A DNA stretch of 64,000 nt from Pandoraea apista (GTDB taxonomy: Bacteria; Pseudomonadota; Gammaproteobacteria; Burkholderiales; Burkholderiaceae). The translations under genes were made by a program, and so were the position numbers. This document shows, piece after piece, positions 34,904-43,826 of this stretch; the stretch's first letter is position 1, and each line of letters begins with the position of its first letter. Under the pieces are notes generated by a model. The model did no database searches and was not told the DNA's origin. It worked only from the letters and a program-made list of their open reading frames with translations. The DNA is taken from assembly GCF_001465595.2 (NCBI RefSeq), contig NZ_CP013481.2:3038001-3102000 (forward strand), written 5' to 3'.

Positions 34904-36166
34904 ATGACCGATATGCCCGCATCGATTCACGCCACATCGCCCGGCGCGCCGGCAAGCGCCGAAGGACTCGCCGCTTACCGCAGTGTGCAACGGCGCGCGT
35001 CGATGCGGGCGCTGATGCTCGCGTTGCCGTTGATCGTGTTTCTGCTCTCCACGTTCATCGCCCCCATCGCACTGCTGCTGGCCCGGAGCGTGCAGAATCG
35101 GGAAATCGCCGACGGCATGCCGCAGTTCGCCCGCGCGCTGGATGCATGGGACGGCAACGGGGTGCCCGGCGAGGCGACGTTCGCCCAACTCGCCGCCGGT
35201 CTGAAGCAAGCGAGCGAGAGCGGACAACTCGGCACCATTGCCCGGCGCATGAACTTCGCCCAGCCGGAGTTTCGCGGTCTGCTCATGCGCACGGCTCGCG
35301 CCGTCGGCGACGACGCACCGCCCGCCTGGAAGCCCGCGTTGATCGAGATCGACGAACGGTGGGGCTCATCCGAGACGTGGCATTTGCTCAAGCGTGCCGC
35401 CACCTCACCCACGCCAGACTATCTGCTCGCCGGCATGGACGCGCAGGTCACGCCGCAGGGCGCCATTGCCTCGCTGCCTGAGAACGCCTCCGTGTATCGC
35501 GCAGCGTTCATGCGGACCATTTCCATCAGCGCCACCGTGACACTACTGTGCCTCGTGCTCGGCTACCCGGTCGCGTGGCTGCTGGCGAATCTGCCCGAGA
35601 AGCAAAGCAATCGCCTGATGCTGTTCGTGATCGTGCCGTTCTGGACATCGCTGTTGGTTCGCACCACGGCGTGGTACGTGTTGCTGCAACCTGGCGGGGT
35701 CATCAACAGCCTGCTGTCGGGTCTGGGCCTCACCACCCACCCTGTGCCGCTGATCTTCAATCGCACGGGGGTGCTGATCGGCATGACGCATGTGCTGCTG
35801 CCGTACATGATTCTGGCGATCTACTCGGTGATGAAGAGTGTGCCGTCCGTGTACATGCGCGCGGCGAAATCGCTTGGCGCACATCCGTTCACGGCATTCG
35901 TGCGCGTGTACATCCCGCAAACGCTGCCCGGCGTGGGCGCCGGGTGTTTTCTCGTCTTCGTGCTGGCGCTGGGCTACTACATCACGCCATCGCTGCTCGG
36001 CGGGGCCGGCGACGAGATGATCAGCCAGCTCATCGCCATGCAAACCAACACGCAACTCAACTGGGGACTCGCGGGTGCGCTCTCGGCGTATCTCGTGATC
36101 TTCACGGCGGTCTTCTACTTCATATTCAACCGCATCGTCGGCATCGACCGGCTGCGCTTCGGTTGA
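34904..36166 (+). CDS. ABC transporter permease, PotB-like
   Basis: 420-residue membrane subunit with about six core helices. The insert between helices 1 and 2 (about residues 60-195) is large and soluble, which makes it longer than PotB (about 280). The permease motif EAA loop lies in KSVPSVYMRAAKSLGAHPFT. The N-terminal helix is ALMLALPLIVFLLSTFIAPI. It would form a heterodimer with the following permease. It starts 14 bp after the binding protein. Confidence 0.93.
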   Translation: MTDMPASIHATSPGAPASAEGLAAYRSVQRRASMRALMLALPLIVFLLSTFIAPIALLLARSVQNREIADGMPQFARALDAWDGNGVPGEATFAQLAAGLKQASESGQLGTIARRMNFAQPEFRGLLMRTARAVGDDAPPAWKPALIEIDERWGSSETWHLLKRAATSPTPDYLLAGMDAQVTPQGAIASLPENASVYRAAFMRTISISATVTLLCLVLGYPVAWLLANLPEKQSNRLMLFVIVPFWTSLLVRTTAWYVLLQPGGVINSLLSGLGLTTHPVPLIFNRTGVLIGMTHVLLPYMILAIYSVMKSVPSVYMRAAKSLGAHPFTAFVRVYIPQTLPGVGAGCFLVFVLALGYYITPSLLGGAGDEMISQLIAMQTNTQLNWGLAGALSAYLVIFTAVFYFIFNRIVGIDRLRFG

Positions 36167-36193
36167 TTCGTTCGCGTCATAGGAGACACCCCC

Positions 36194-37021
36194 ATGGCGG
36201 ATAAACGCAATACCGTACTGACGGAGCGCGTGGCGTCGCGCTGGGTGCGCGCACATACGGCGCTCACCCTGTTCTTCCTGATTGCGCCGATCCTCGCGAT
36301 CGTCCCGCTCTCGTTCAACGCGGGCTCGTACTTCTCTTACCCGCTGAGCGGCTTCTCCCTGCGCTGGTATCAGCAGGCGTTGACCAGCCCCGACTGGCAG
36401 CGCGCGCTGCTCAACAGTCTCGGCATCGGTGCGGCATCGACGTTGATTGCAACGTGTCTGGGGACACTTGCAGCGCTCGGCCTGAGCCGTTCGCAGTTCC
36501 CGATGCGCTCGATCATCATGCCGATCATCATCTCGCCGATGATCGTGCCCATCGTTGTCGTGGCGGCGGGGTTCTACCTGATTTTCGCGCCGCTCGGACT
36601 CGTGAACTCCTACCCGGGCGTGATTCTGGCGCATGCGGCATTGGGCACGCCGTTCGTCGTCATCACTGTCACGGCCTCGCTGCTGTCGTTCGATCAGAGC
36701 TTGCTGCGTGCGGCGTCCGGCCTCGGCGCCACGCCCTGGGTCACGTTCCGGCGCGTGACGCTGCCGCTCATTACACCTGCCGTGGCCACGGGCAGCGTGT
36801 TCGCCTTCGCCACGTCGTTCGACGAGGTCATCGTGATCCTCTTCATCGGCGGGCCGGATCAGAAGACCGTGCCGCGCCAGATGTGGAGCGGCATTCGCGA
36901 TTCAATCGATCCGTCGATCCTCGCGGTCGCTACCATGCTGATCGTGTTCGCCGTGCTGCTGTTCGCGAGCATCAACTGGCTGCGAGGACGGGCAACGGCG
37001 GCGAGCCAGGCGCTGAACTGA
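36194..37021 (+). CDS. ABC transporter permease, PotC-like
   Basis: 275-residue membrane subunit of standard PotC length with six helices. The EAA loop is QSLLRAASGLGATPWVTFRR. Other family residues are NAGSYFSYPLSGFSLRWYQQ and the helix IIMPIIISPMIVPIVVVAAG. Last gene of the Rieske/ABC unit, 27 bp after the first permease. It converges on the MFS gene with a 47-bp gap. Confidence 0.94.
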   Translation: MADKRNTVLTERVASRWVRAHTALTLFFLIAPILAIVPLSFNAGSYFSYPLSGFSLRWYQQALTSPDWQRALLNSLGIGAASTLIATCLGTLAALGLSRSQFPMRSIIMPIIISPMIVPIVVVAAGFYLIFAPLGLVNSYPGVILAHAALGTPFVVITVTASLLSFDQSLLRAASGLGATPWVTFRRVTLPLITPAVATGSVFAFATSFDEVIVILFIGGPDQKTVPRQMWSGIRDSIDPSILAVATMLIVFAVLLFASINWLRGRATAASQALN

Positions 37022-37068
37022 TGCGCCGGCGTGTCGTCGTTACCCGATTCGCAGACCTTGTGCGAGGC

Positions 37069-38322
37069 TTAGCGCACAGTCGACGCGCCCGGCGGCAAAC
37101 CGTCGGCCGCCGCGTCGCTCCCGGTGCCAAGCACCACACCGCGCCGTTCACGCCCGAAGTAGACCATCACCGAGATCACCACGGCCACCGTGCCGGCCAC
37201 GAGCGCCATGGCCAACCCGAAATTGCCGTCGTGCGCCTTGGCAATGCTCGCCTGCAGGTTGCCGTTGACCGATGCGAGCAAGTTCCCGAGCTGATAGACG
37301 AGTCCCGGGAACGTCGCACGAATCTCGTCGGGCGACAACTCGTTCAGGTGCGCCGGGATCACACCCCACGCGCCCTGCACCGAGATCTGCATCAGGAATG
37401 CACCGATCGCGAGCAGCACGGCACCGCTGGAGAACGCCCACAGCGGCAGCACCGGCAGCGCGATGAGCGCGGCGATGATAATGGCCCGGCGACGGCCGAT
37501 CTTCTCGGAGATTGCGCCAAAGAACAGCCCGCCGATAATCGCGCCAATGTTGTAGGTGATGGCGATCCAGCTCACCGTGTGGGTGTCGAACTTGTGCTGC
37601 ACTTGCAGAAAGGTCGGATAGAGATCCTGTGTGCCGTGCGAGAAAAAGTTGAACGCCGTCATCAGCACAATGGCGTACAGCGCCAGCTTCCAGTCTCGGG
37701 TCAGTACCTGAAGGAAGTTCGCACGCGGCGCAGCGCGCTCCGCCGCCCCGCTCTTCCAGGCAGGCGATTCCGGAACATGCCGCCGGATGTAGAGCACGAG
37801 CAGTGCGGGCAGCACTCCGACAAAGAACATACCGCGCCAGCCGATGCTGTCATAGAAAAGCCCGTACACCACCGAGGCCAGCAGGTACCCGCTGGGATAG
37901 CCCGCCTGCAAGAGGCCCGAGACGATACCGCGCGCGTGCGTCGGCACGCTCTCCATCGTGAGCGCAGCGCCCACCCCCCACTCGCCGCCCATCGCGATAC
38001 CGAAGAGCGCGCGCAGGATCAGCAGCACCGTCAGACTTGGCGCGAAGCCCGAGGCAAGTTCGAGCAGCGCGTAGAGCAGCACGCTCGCCATCATGGCCGG
38101 CCGCCGCCCGAATTTGTCTCCCAAACGCCCGAAGATAAAGGCCCCCACCGGGCGCATGGCCAGCGTCAGCAACAACGCAAATGCCACGCTGCCCAGTTCG
38201 GTATTGAACTCCTTCGCGATGTCCTTGAGTACGAACACCATCAGGAAAAAATCGAACGCGTCTAGCGTCCACCCAAGATAGCTTGCCGTTACCACATGCT
38301 TCTGTTCACGTGTCCAGGACAT
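37069..38322 (-). CDS. MFS transporter, carboxylate/sialate-type (SHS-like)
   Basis: 417 residues from ATG 38322 (GGAGGAGA upstream), twelve helices. The loop 2-3 motif is GAFIFGRLGDKFGRRPAMMA, and the repeat in the second half is FFGAISEKIGRRRAIIIAAL. The N-terminus SYLGWTLDAFDFFLMVFVLK and PESPAW before the central loop resemble lactate/sialic acid/benzoate-type proton symporters. The substrate is probably an organic acid. It faces the ABC operon, tail to tail, and may take up a related carboxylate. Confidence 0.9.
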   Translation of the reverse strand: MSWTREQKHVVTASYLGWTLDAFDFFLMVFVLKDIAKEFNTELGSVAFALLLTLAMRPVGAFIFGRLGDKFGRRPAMMASVLLYALLELASGFAPSLTVLLILRALFGIAMGGEWGVGAALTMESVPTHARGIVSGLLQAGYPSGYLLASVVYGLFYDSIGWRGMFFVGVLPALLVLYIRRHVPESPAWKSGAAERAAPRANFLQVLTRDWKLALYAIVLMTAFNFFSHGTQDLYPTFLQVQHKFDTHTVSWIAITYNIGAIIGGLFFGAISEKIGRRRAIIIAALIALPVLPLWAFSSGAVLLAIGAFLMQISVQGAWGVIPAHLNELSPDEIRATFPGLVYQLGNLLASVNGNLQASIAKAHDGNFGLAMALVAGTVAVVISVMVYFGRERRGVVLGTGSDAAADGLPPGASTVR

Positions 38323-38620
38323 GGCGTCTCCTCCGTCGGTGGCAATGTTGCGCGACGAAATTACTGTACGCCTTAATTCGGGAGACCATGCAAGTCGATG
38401 AAAACGGGCCGAAACCCCGCATAAATACTTGAAAGACAGCTTTGCGACGAAGGTTTTACCTGACCAAACACTCCGGATTCCGGTCAGTTTCCGGACGTTG
38501 CGCAAATCAGGGGGCATTGCGCCGGATAGCCCGACGGGGCGGCCACCTTCGCGGTATTCAAGACGCCGCCCGTGCGCCGATGCATTACACTGACGGCCGA
38601 TTTCTCTCGCTCTCATCCTC

Positions 38621-39880
38621 ATGTCCGAACCTACTTCCACCACTGTCATCCTCGGCGCGGGTCAGGCAGGCGGCGAAACCGCCCTCGCGCTGCGTCAACT
38701 CGGTTATACGGGCCGCATCGTGCTCGCCGGCAGCGAAACGCATCTGCCCTATCGTCGTCCGCCGTTATCGAAGGCATTTCTGGCCGGTCAGGCCGACGAA
38801 GCCAGCTTGCTGATCCGCCCGGCCGATGCCTGGGAGAAGGCCGAGATCGATGTGCGCCTCGGCGTAACGGCCACGGCCATCGATCGCACCACCCGCACCG
38901 TGACGTTCGACGACGGCCAAACGCTCGGTTACGACCATCTGGTGCTGGCCCTCGGTGGCCGCGTGCGCCCGCTGCCCATGCCGGGCGGCGATGCGCCAAA
39001 CGTCTATTACCTGCGCAACATTGCCGATGCCCAGCGTTTGCGCGACGCGCTCACACCGGGCAAGCGTGTCGTGGTGATCGGTGGCGGTTACATCGGACTG
39101 GAAGTGGCGGCAAGCGCCGTGAAGGCGGGCACCAGCGTGACGGTGCTAGAAGCGGCGCCGCGCCTTCTGGCGCGTGTCGCGGAAGCCGATCTCGCCGGGT
39201 TCTTCGCGACGTTGCACCGCGAGAACGGGGTGGATGTGCAGGTCGGCGTGGGCGTCACGGCGCTGGAACAGGACGCCGCCGGTCAGGTCGTGGCCGTCGT
39301 GGCGGGCGACAAGCGTCTGCCGGCCGACGTCGTGGTCGTCGGCATCGGTTTGATTCCGAACACCGAACTCGCACAGGCTGCCGGTCTGGTGGTGGAGAAC
39401 GGCATCGTCGTGGACGAATTCGCTCGCACGAGCGATCCGGCCATTCTGGCCGTGGGTGATTGCGCGCATCACGAGCATCCGGCGCTGGGCCGCCGTATCC
39501 GTCTGGAATCGGTGCCGAGCGCCAGCGAAATGGCCAAGGTGGCCGCGAGCGTGGTGCATGGCGACACGCCGAAGGCCGTGGCGACCGCACCGTGGTTCTG
39601 GTCCGATCAGTTCAACGCGAAGCTGCAAATGGTCGGCATGACCGAGGGCCACGACGCGGTGGTCGAACGTCGTCTGCCCGACGCACAAGGCGCAGCCGTC
39701 TTCATGCTGTTCTACCTGCGCGATGGCGCCGTGGTCGCTGCGGCGAGTATCAACCGTGCGCAGGAGTTTCTGGCGGCGCGCGAACTCGTGGGCCGCCGTG
39801 CTGTGATCGATCCTGCCCGTCTGGCCGACGCCGCCACGCCGCTCAAGACGCTGCTGGCCGAACTTGGCCCCGCGGTCTGA
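38621..39880 (+). CDS. FAD-dependent ferredoxin-type reductase (rhodocoxin reductase-like)
   Basis: 419 residues. FAD motif TVILGAGQAGGETALALRQL, then YRRPPLSKAFLAG, a signature of ferredoxin or rubredoxin reductases of oxygenases. NAD motif VVVIGGGYIGLEVAASAVKA. The FAD-ribityl motif AILAVGDCAHHEHP and a reductase C-terminal domain follow. It would pass electrons from NADH to a [2Fe-2S] ferredoxin feeding a P450 or Rieske enzyme. No ferredoxin gene is adjacent. It may serve the Rieske enzyme at 31485, but that is inference. It is divergent from the MFS gene, 298 bp away. Confidence 0.9.
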   Translation: MSEPTSTTVILGAGQAGGETALALRQLGYTGRIVLAGSETHLPYRRPPLSKAFLAGQADEASLLIRPADAWEKAEIDVRLGVTATAIDRTTRTVTFDDGQTLGYDHLVLALGGRVRPLPMPGGDAPNVYYLRNIADAQRLRDALTPGKRVVVIGGGYIGLEVAASAVKAGTSVTVLEAAPRLLARVAEADLAGFFATLHRENGVDVQVGVGVTALEQDAAGQVVAVVAGDKRLPADVVVVGIGLIPNTELAQAAGLVVENGIVVDEFARTSDPAILAVGDCAHHEHPALGRRIRLESVPSASEMAKVAASVVHGDTPKAVATAPWFWSDQFNAKLQMVGMTEGHDAVVERRLPDAQGAAVFMLFYLRDGAVVAAASINRAQEFLAARELVGRRAVIDPARLADAATPLKTLLAELGPAV

Positions 39881-39972
39881 CAGCGAACGGACTTATCTCG
39901 CGTGACGCCCATCACGCGCCTCACGCGCGTTGGGCACGGTCGCCCGGCGCGCGTCACTGTCTGCCACGCGCC

Positions 39973-40908
39973 TCACGTTAAAGGCGCATGCGCTGGCAGC
40001 AACAATACCGGGCGGCCCGCGTGACGGGCCGTGTCTTCTGCCACGCTGCCTAGCGTGAAGCGTCGGAAGCCTCGGCGGCCATGTGTGCCGAGTACGATGA
40101 CATTCACGTCGGCGTCCTTCCCGGCGGCGATGATCTGATCGGCAACGCCCTCGCCCACCGGCTGAATCTCGCGCATCTCGATCTCGCCGGGCACCCCGGC
40201 CTCATGTAGCCTTTTCGTCGCCCAGCTACGCACCTGCTCTCCTACCGCGCGCACTGCATCGAGCAACGGTTCCGGATCGAAGCCGGCAAGAAACGGTCCC
40301 GGCAAATCCAGTACGTGCACCACCCGCAGCAACGCCCCATGCGTGCGCGCCAGCGTCAGCGCATATTCGAACGCGCGACGCGAGGTCTCGCTGTCGTCCA
40401 GCGCCACGAGAATGCGCTCGTAATGCCCGCCCGAGCGCAGCGGCAAATGCGGCCGCGCCTCGCCCGCCACCAGCATTACGGGCACCTCTGCGCTGCGCAG
40501 AATCTGCTCGGCAATACTGCCCAGCATGGCGCGACGCACACCGCTACGGCCATGCGTGCCGACAATGATGATGTCGGCGCCCCACTCGTAAGCCTCTCGC
40601 GTCATCGCCTCGGGAACGGTCTCGCCCGTGGTGCGCAGATCGAGCAGGTGCGCCTGCGCGTCGAACCCCTCCTCACGCAGATACAGCACCGCCCGGGCAA
40701 GATCTTCCTCGCCCTCGCGCTGCATGTCGCGGCGCACTTGCTCCAGATCGATGAGCTTGCCGAAAGCCGCCGTCAAAAAGTTGACGGGATCCTCCACCGT
40801 ATGAATTACGCGGATCGCGTCGCCGTTGCGTGCGAAGGCAGCAGCCTCGCGCAGCGCACGGCGCGAAGATTCGCTACCGTCGGTTGCCAGCAGAATGCGT
40901 TTTGTCAT
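39973..40908 (-). CDS. Universal stress protein with two UspA domains
   Basis: 311 residues from ATG 40908. The first UspA domain starts KRILLATDGSESSRRALREA and ends with GTHGRSGVRRAMLGSIAEQI. The second starts ERILVALDDSETSRRAFEYA and ends with GTHGRRGFRRFTLGSVAEDT. Both carry the ATP-binding G-x2-G-x9-G(S/T) motif, so both halves can bind nucleotide. Tandem proteins of this type are usual under stress in proteobacteria. It lies downstream of an aldo/keto reductase on the same strand. Confidence 0.93.
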   Translation of the reverse strand: MTKRILLATDGSESSRRALREAAAFARNGDAIRVIHTVEDPVNFLTAAFGKLIDLEQVRRDMQREGEEDLARAVLYLREEGFDAQAHLLDLRTTGETVPEAMTREAYEWGADIIIVGTHGRSGVRRAMLGSIAEQILRSAEVPVMLVAGEARPHLPLRSGGHYERILVALDDSETSRRAFEYALTLARTHGALLRVVHVLDLPGPFLAGFDPEPLLDAVRAVGEQVRSWATKRLHEAGVPGEIEMREIQPVGEGVADQIIAAGKDADVNVIVLGTHGRRGFRRFTLGSVAEDTARHAGRPVLLLPAHAPLT

Positions 40909-40954
40909 GATCGGCCTCGCGTGAGGAGTCCAAGGAACAACAGCGACGCAACGC

Positions 40955-41950
40955 TTATCGGGCTGCGTCGCCCCAGCGATAGGCATGCGATGCTTCGTCG
41001 AGCTTCGCCTTGAGGTCCGGCCCGAGCGTGTAATCGATGGTACCCAGTGTCTCCGTCAGTTGTTCGACGCGGCTCGCCCCGATGATGGCCGAGGTCACGA
41101 CGGGGTTTGCGAGCACCCAGGCGAGTGACAGACGCGTCAACGACTCACCGGCATCTTTCGCAATGTCCTTGAGCGTTTCGATGGTCTCGAACTCGCGCTC
41201 GTGCCAGTAGCGCTGCTGATACATCGCGCCGGCTTTTCCGACCGTTGCCGTGAAGCGGCCTTCGTTCGGCGTAGCGTCGTGCCGGTACTTGCCGGTCAGC
41301 AGTCCGCCTGCGAGCGGGTTGTAAGGAATGACGGCCAACCCTTCTTCACTCGCGAGCGGCAACAGTTCGCGTTCGATCTGGCGGAACAGCAGGTTATAGC
41401 GCGGCTGCACCGACACGAAACGCGCGACGCGCAGCACGTCGGCACGGCCCAGCGCCCGGGCGAGGCGATACGCGAGGTAGTTCGACACACCGATATAGCG
41501 GGCCTTGCCCGATTTGACGATCGTGTCGAGCGCTTCGAGCGTCTCGTCGATCGGCGTATCGGTGTCGTCCGAATGCAGTTGGTAGAGGTCGACGTAGTCG
41601 GTACCAAGGCGGCTCAGCGAGGCATCGATGGCGTCCAGCAAGTGCTTGCGCGAGGCGCCCTTGTCCCACGGCGACGGCCCCATCTGCCCGCACGCCTTGG
41701 TGGCAACGATGAACTTGTCGCGCCGCCCCTTGAGCCAGCGGCCCACGATCTCTTCGGTGCGCCCGGCGAGCGAGGTATCGGCGCCGAGCGGATAGACGTC
41801 GGCGATATCGATGAAGTTGACACCTGCGTCCGACGTGCGGTCGAGAATCGCGTGGCTCGCGGCTTCTTCGGTCTGAAGACCGAACGTCATGGTACCCAGG
41901 CACAGGCGAGAAACGGTCAGGCCGGTGCGGCCGAATTTCGTGTATTGCAC
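40955..41950 (-). CDS. Aldo/keto reductase
   Basis: 331 residues from the GTG at 41950, which has GGGAG five bases upstream; the frame continues to an ATG at 41998 without such support. NADPH-dependent carbonyl reductase of the AKR superfamily. The catalytic tetrad is visible: Asp and Tyr in FIDIADVYPLGAD, Lys in VATKACGQ and His in LYQLHSDDTD. The NADPH-binding end is SAIIGASRVEQLTETLGTID. The start YTKFGRTGLTVSRLCLGTMT is typical of the YajO/Tas-like group. The substrate is unknown. Confidence 0.92.
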   Translation of the reverse strand: MQYTKFGRTGLTVSRLCLGTMTFGLQTEEAASHAILDRTSDAGVNFIDIADVYPLGADTSLAGRTEEIVGRWLKGRRDKFIVATKACGQMGPSPWDKGASRKHLLDAIDASLSRLGTDYVDLYQLHSDDTDTPIDETLEALDTIVKSGKARYIGVSNYLAYRLARALGRADVLRVARFVSVQPRYNLLFRQIERELLPLASEEGLAVIPYNPLAGGLLTGKYRHDATPNEGRFTATVGKAGAMYQQRYWHEREFETIETLKDIAKDAGESLTRLSLAWVLANPVVTSAIIGASRVEQLTETLGTIDYTLGPDLKAKLDEASHAYRWGDAAR

Positions 41951-42007
41951 GGTAACTCCCGGAGTGTTCGAATCAGGCAATAGCAAACGGCGATGCAAGA
42001 CTGCGCC

Positions 42008-42023
42008 GCCCGCTTGCGCGGGC
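42008..42023. other. Hairpin GCCCGC-TTGC-GCGGGC between bcsG and aldo/keto reductase
   Basis: Perfect six-base arms with a four-base loop (GCAA on the minus strand). It lies about 45 bp beyond the bcsG stop on the transcribed strand. No T-run follows, so it is not a classic terminator; it may stop RNA decay or transcription. Confidence 0.3.
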
Positions 42024-42068
42024 GAGACACACAGTATGCGCGATTCCGGAAAAAAACGTGAGCGTGCG

Positions 42069-43697
42069 TTATTCCAGCGACTTCAGGTCCAGCCAGACGC
42101 CGTCTGCGCCACGAATGAGCATCTTGCCGTCGTACTTCATGACGGTGGTTTGTTCGTTTGCAGACACAAAGGCCGTCTGCGGCAGGTCGTTGGCATATTG
42201 CGCAAGATCCGGGGTCCCCGCGAACGGATTGTTCGCCACCAGATGCGAGACGAGCGTCATCAAGGCGAGATAGCTCGTGGGCGTGGAAATCGTGATCGGC
42301 GAGCCGTGCGCCGCCGTCGCATCGTTGCCGAAACCCACCAGTTTGACCGCGACCGGCACATGCGTGATCTCAGGCAGCGGAATTTCACGCATGCCCGAGA
42401 TTTGCAGCTTGCTGCCGCGCAACGCAGCTCCGTGCTCCGGCACGAACACTACGACGGCCTTGCGGCCCGACTTCGCAATGGTGTCGATGAACTGGCTGAA
42501 GTCGTCGAACATCGCCTTGGCCCGCAGCGGATAGCTTTGCGCACTGGTGAGCTTCGAGCCCTCGAAACGATTGCCGTCATGCAGCGAGATCGTGTTGTAG
42601 TAAAGCGCCACGCGCTTGTCAGGCAACGTCGTGCGTTGCTTCCACCACGATTGCAGCACGTCGCCGTCCGAGCGGATCGGGGTTTCGTCGAATGCACGCA
42701 TGGACACCCGCGTGTGCGTGTTGTCAAACGGCGTAATGCCCTGAACGTTGAAGTTCTGCTGCACTTCCTGCATGAAGTTGTCGAAGTGCCCGTCGTGGTT
42801 CATCGCGAGTGTAGGCGTGAAACCAAGATTCTTCAGATCGCTCATCACGTAGCACTGCGGGCCGGCGGGATCGTATAGCGCCTTGTGCGTTGGCTGACCG
42901 CAGGCGGCACGCAACACGCGAATGGCGGCCGGGCCGCTGTAACTCGCCGCCGAGTTGAAGTTCTTGAAAACGAAGTCGAAGCGCGAGAGCAGCGGCTGGT
43001 TGTTGAGATTGTCGACGTCGAGATCGTCCTGTGCGAGCGAGCAGACGTGCAGAAAGATGATGTCGAAGTCCGGACCCGCCCCGGCCTGCGCCGGCAACGA
43101 GACAGCGCGCGTGAGTTCGCGCGTGTAAAAGCTGTTGAGCGCCGCATTCGGGTTCGCTCCCGGCGGCACGTCGCCGTCACCCGTCAGGAACTCGCTTGCC
43201 CCCGCGCCTACGGCCGCACCGGCCGCACCAGCCGTTACCGCCGAACTGTCGCCCTGCGCGGCCACCACCGGCGAGACCGATACCAGCGTCCCAACGCGCA
43301 ACACGCCCGGCACGATCAGGAGGGCCAGCAGCACGAAGGTCGTCACGCGCACCCAGCGATTCACGATCCAGTAGGCAAGCACCATGATCGCGAGCAACAA
43401 CCAGTCTCTCGCCGACACAAAGCGCCCGAGCAATTCGACGATGTACGAGAAGCGGAATTGCAGCAGTGCAGGCAATTGCTCGATGAAGCGAGCGAACGGC
43501 GGCAGGTTGGAGTCGTAGTAAAGCAACGCCGCGCCTGCCGGAATAGCGATCACCTGTCGAGTGATGCGCGCCCAGCGCGGACGCAGCCGGATCGTGAGCA
43601 ACACCGCGAAAATGAAGTTCGGCAGCACATGAAAGCCGATGATGCCCGCCCACAGCAGCAAAAGCTTCAGGATGAAATAGAGGTTCCAGATGCCCAT
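42069..43697 (-). CDS. bcsG: Cellulose phosphoethanolamine transferase BcsG
   Basis: 542 residues from ATG 43697. It adds phosphoethanolamine to cellulose in the periplasm. Four or five N-terminal helices, including LYFILKLLLLWAGIIGFHVL and the stretch after WVRVTTFVLLALLIVPGVL, are followed by an alkaline-phosphatase-like domain. Likely zinc ligands are the Cys in HVCSLAQDD (about residue 218) and Glu-His in FVPEHGAALR (about 420). The nucleophilic Ser is in NSAASYSGPA (about 250). The motif order matches E. coli BcsG. Last gene of the cellulose operon, 129 bp after bcsA. BcsE and BcsF, often linked to it, are not in the window. Confidence 0.92.
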   Translation of the reverse strand: MGIWNLYFILKLLLLWAGIIGFHVLPNFIFAVLLTIRLRPRWARITRQVIAIPAGAALLYYDSNLPPFARFIEQLPALLQFRFSYIVELLGRFVSARDWLLLAIMVLAYWIVNRWVRVTTFVLLALLIVPGVLRVGTLVSVSPVVAAQGDSSAVTAGAAGAAVGAGASEFLTGDGDVPPGANPNAALNSFYTRELTRAVSLPAQAGAGPDFDIIFLHVCSLAQDDLDVDNLNNQPLLSRFDFVFKNFNSAASYSGPAAIRVLRAACGQPTHKALYDPAGPQCYVMSDLKNLGFTPTLAMNHDGHFDNFMQEVQQNFNVQGITPFDNTHTRVSMRAFDETPIRSDGDVLQSWWKQRTTLPDKRVALYYNTISLHDGNRFEGSKLTSAQSYPLRAKAMFDDFSQFIDTIAKSGRKAVVVFVPEHGAALRGSKLQISGMREIPLPEITHVPVAVKLVGFGNDATAAHGSPITISTPTSYLALMTLVSHLVANNPFAGTPDLAQYANDLPQTAFVSANEQTTVMKYDGKMLIRGADGVWLDLKSLE

Positions 43698-43826
43698 CGT
43701 ATGGTTCCTTGGCGCCGGCGTCGTCCGGCTCACGTCCCGCCCGCTTCCGAATGATTGCTTTCCTTCCTTGATGCGTTCCCCACGTTGCTGCGTGTGCCGC
43801 CCGCTCCCCTTGCACGCTCTGCCGGC

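Noticed and set aside
36454..38265. 603-codon plus-strand open frame antisense to the MFS gene
   Set aside because: Composition is Arg/His/Gln-rich with no domain, and the minus-strand frame is a clear twelve-helix transporter. It is a shadow of GC-rich codon use.
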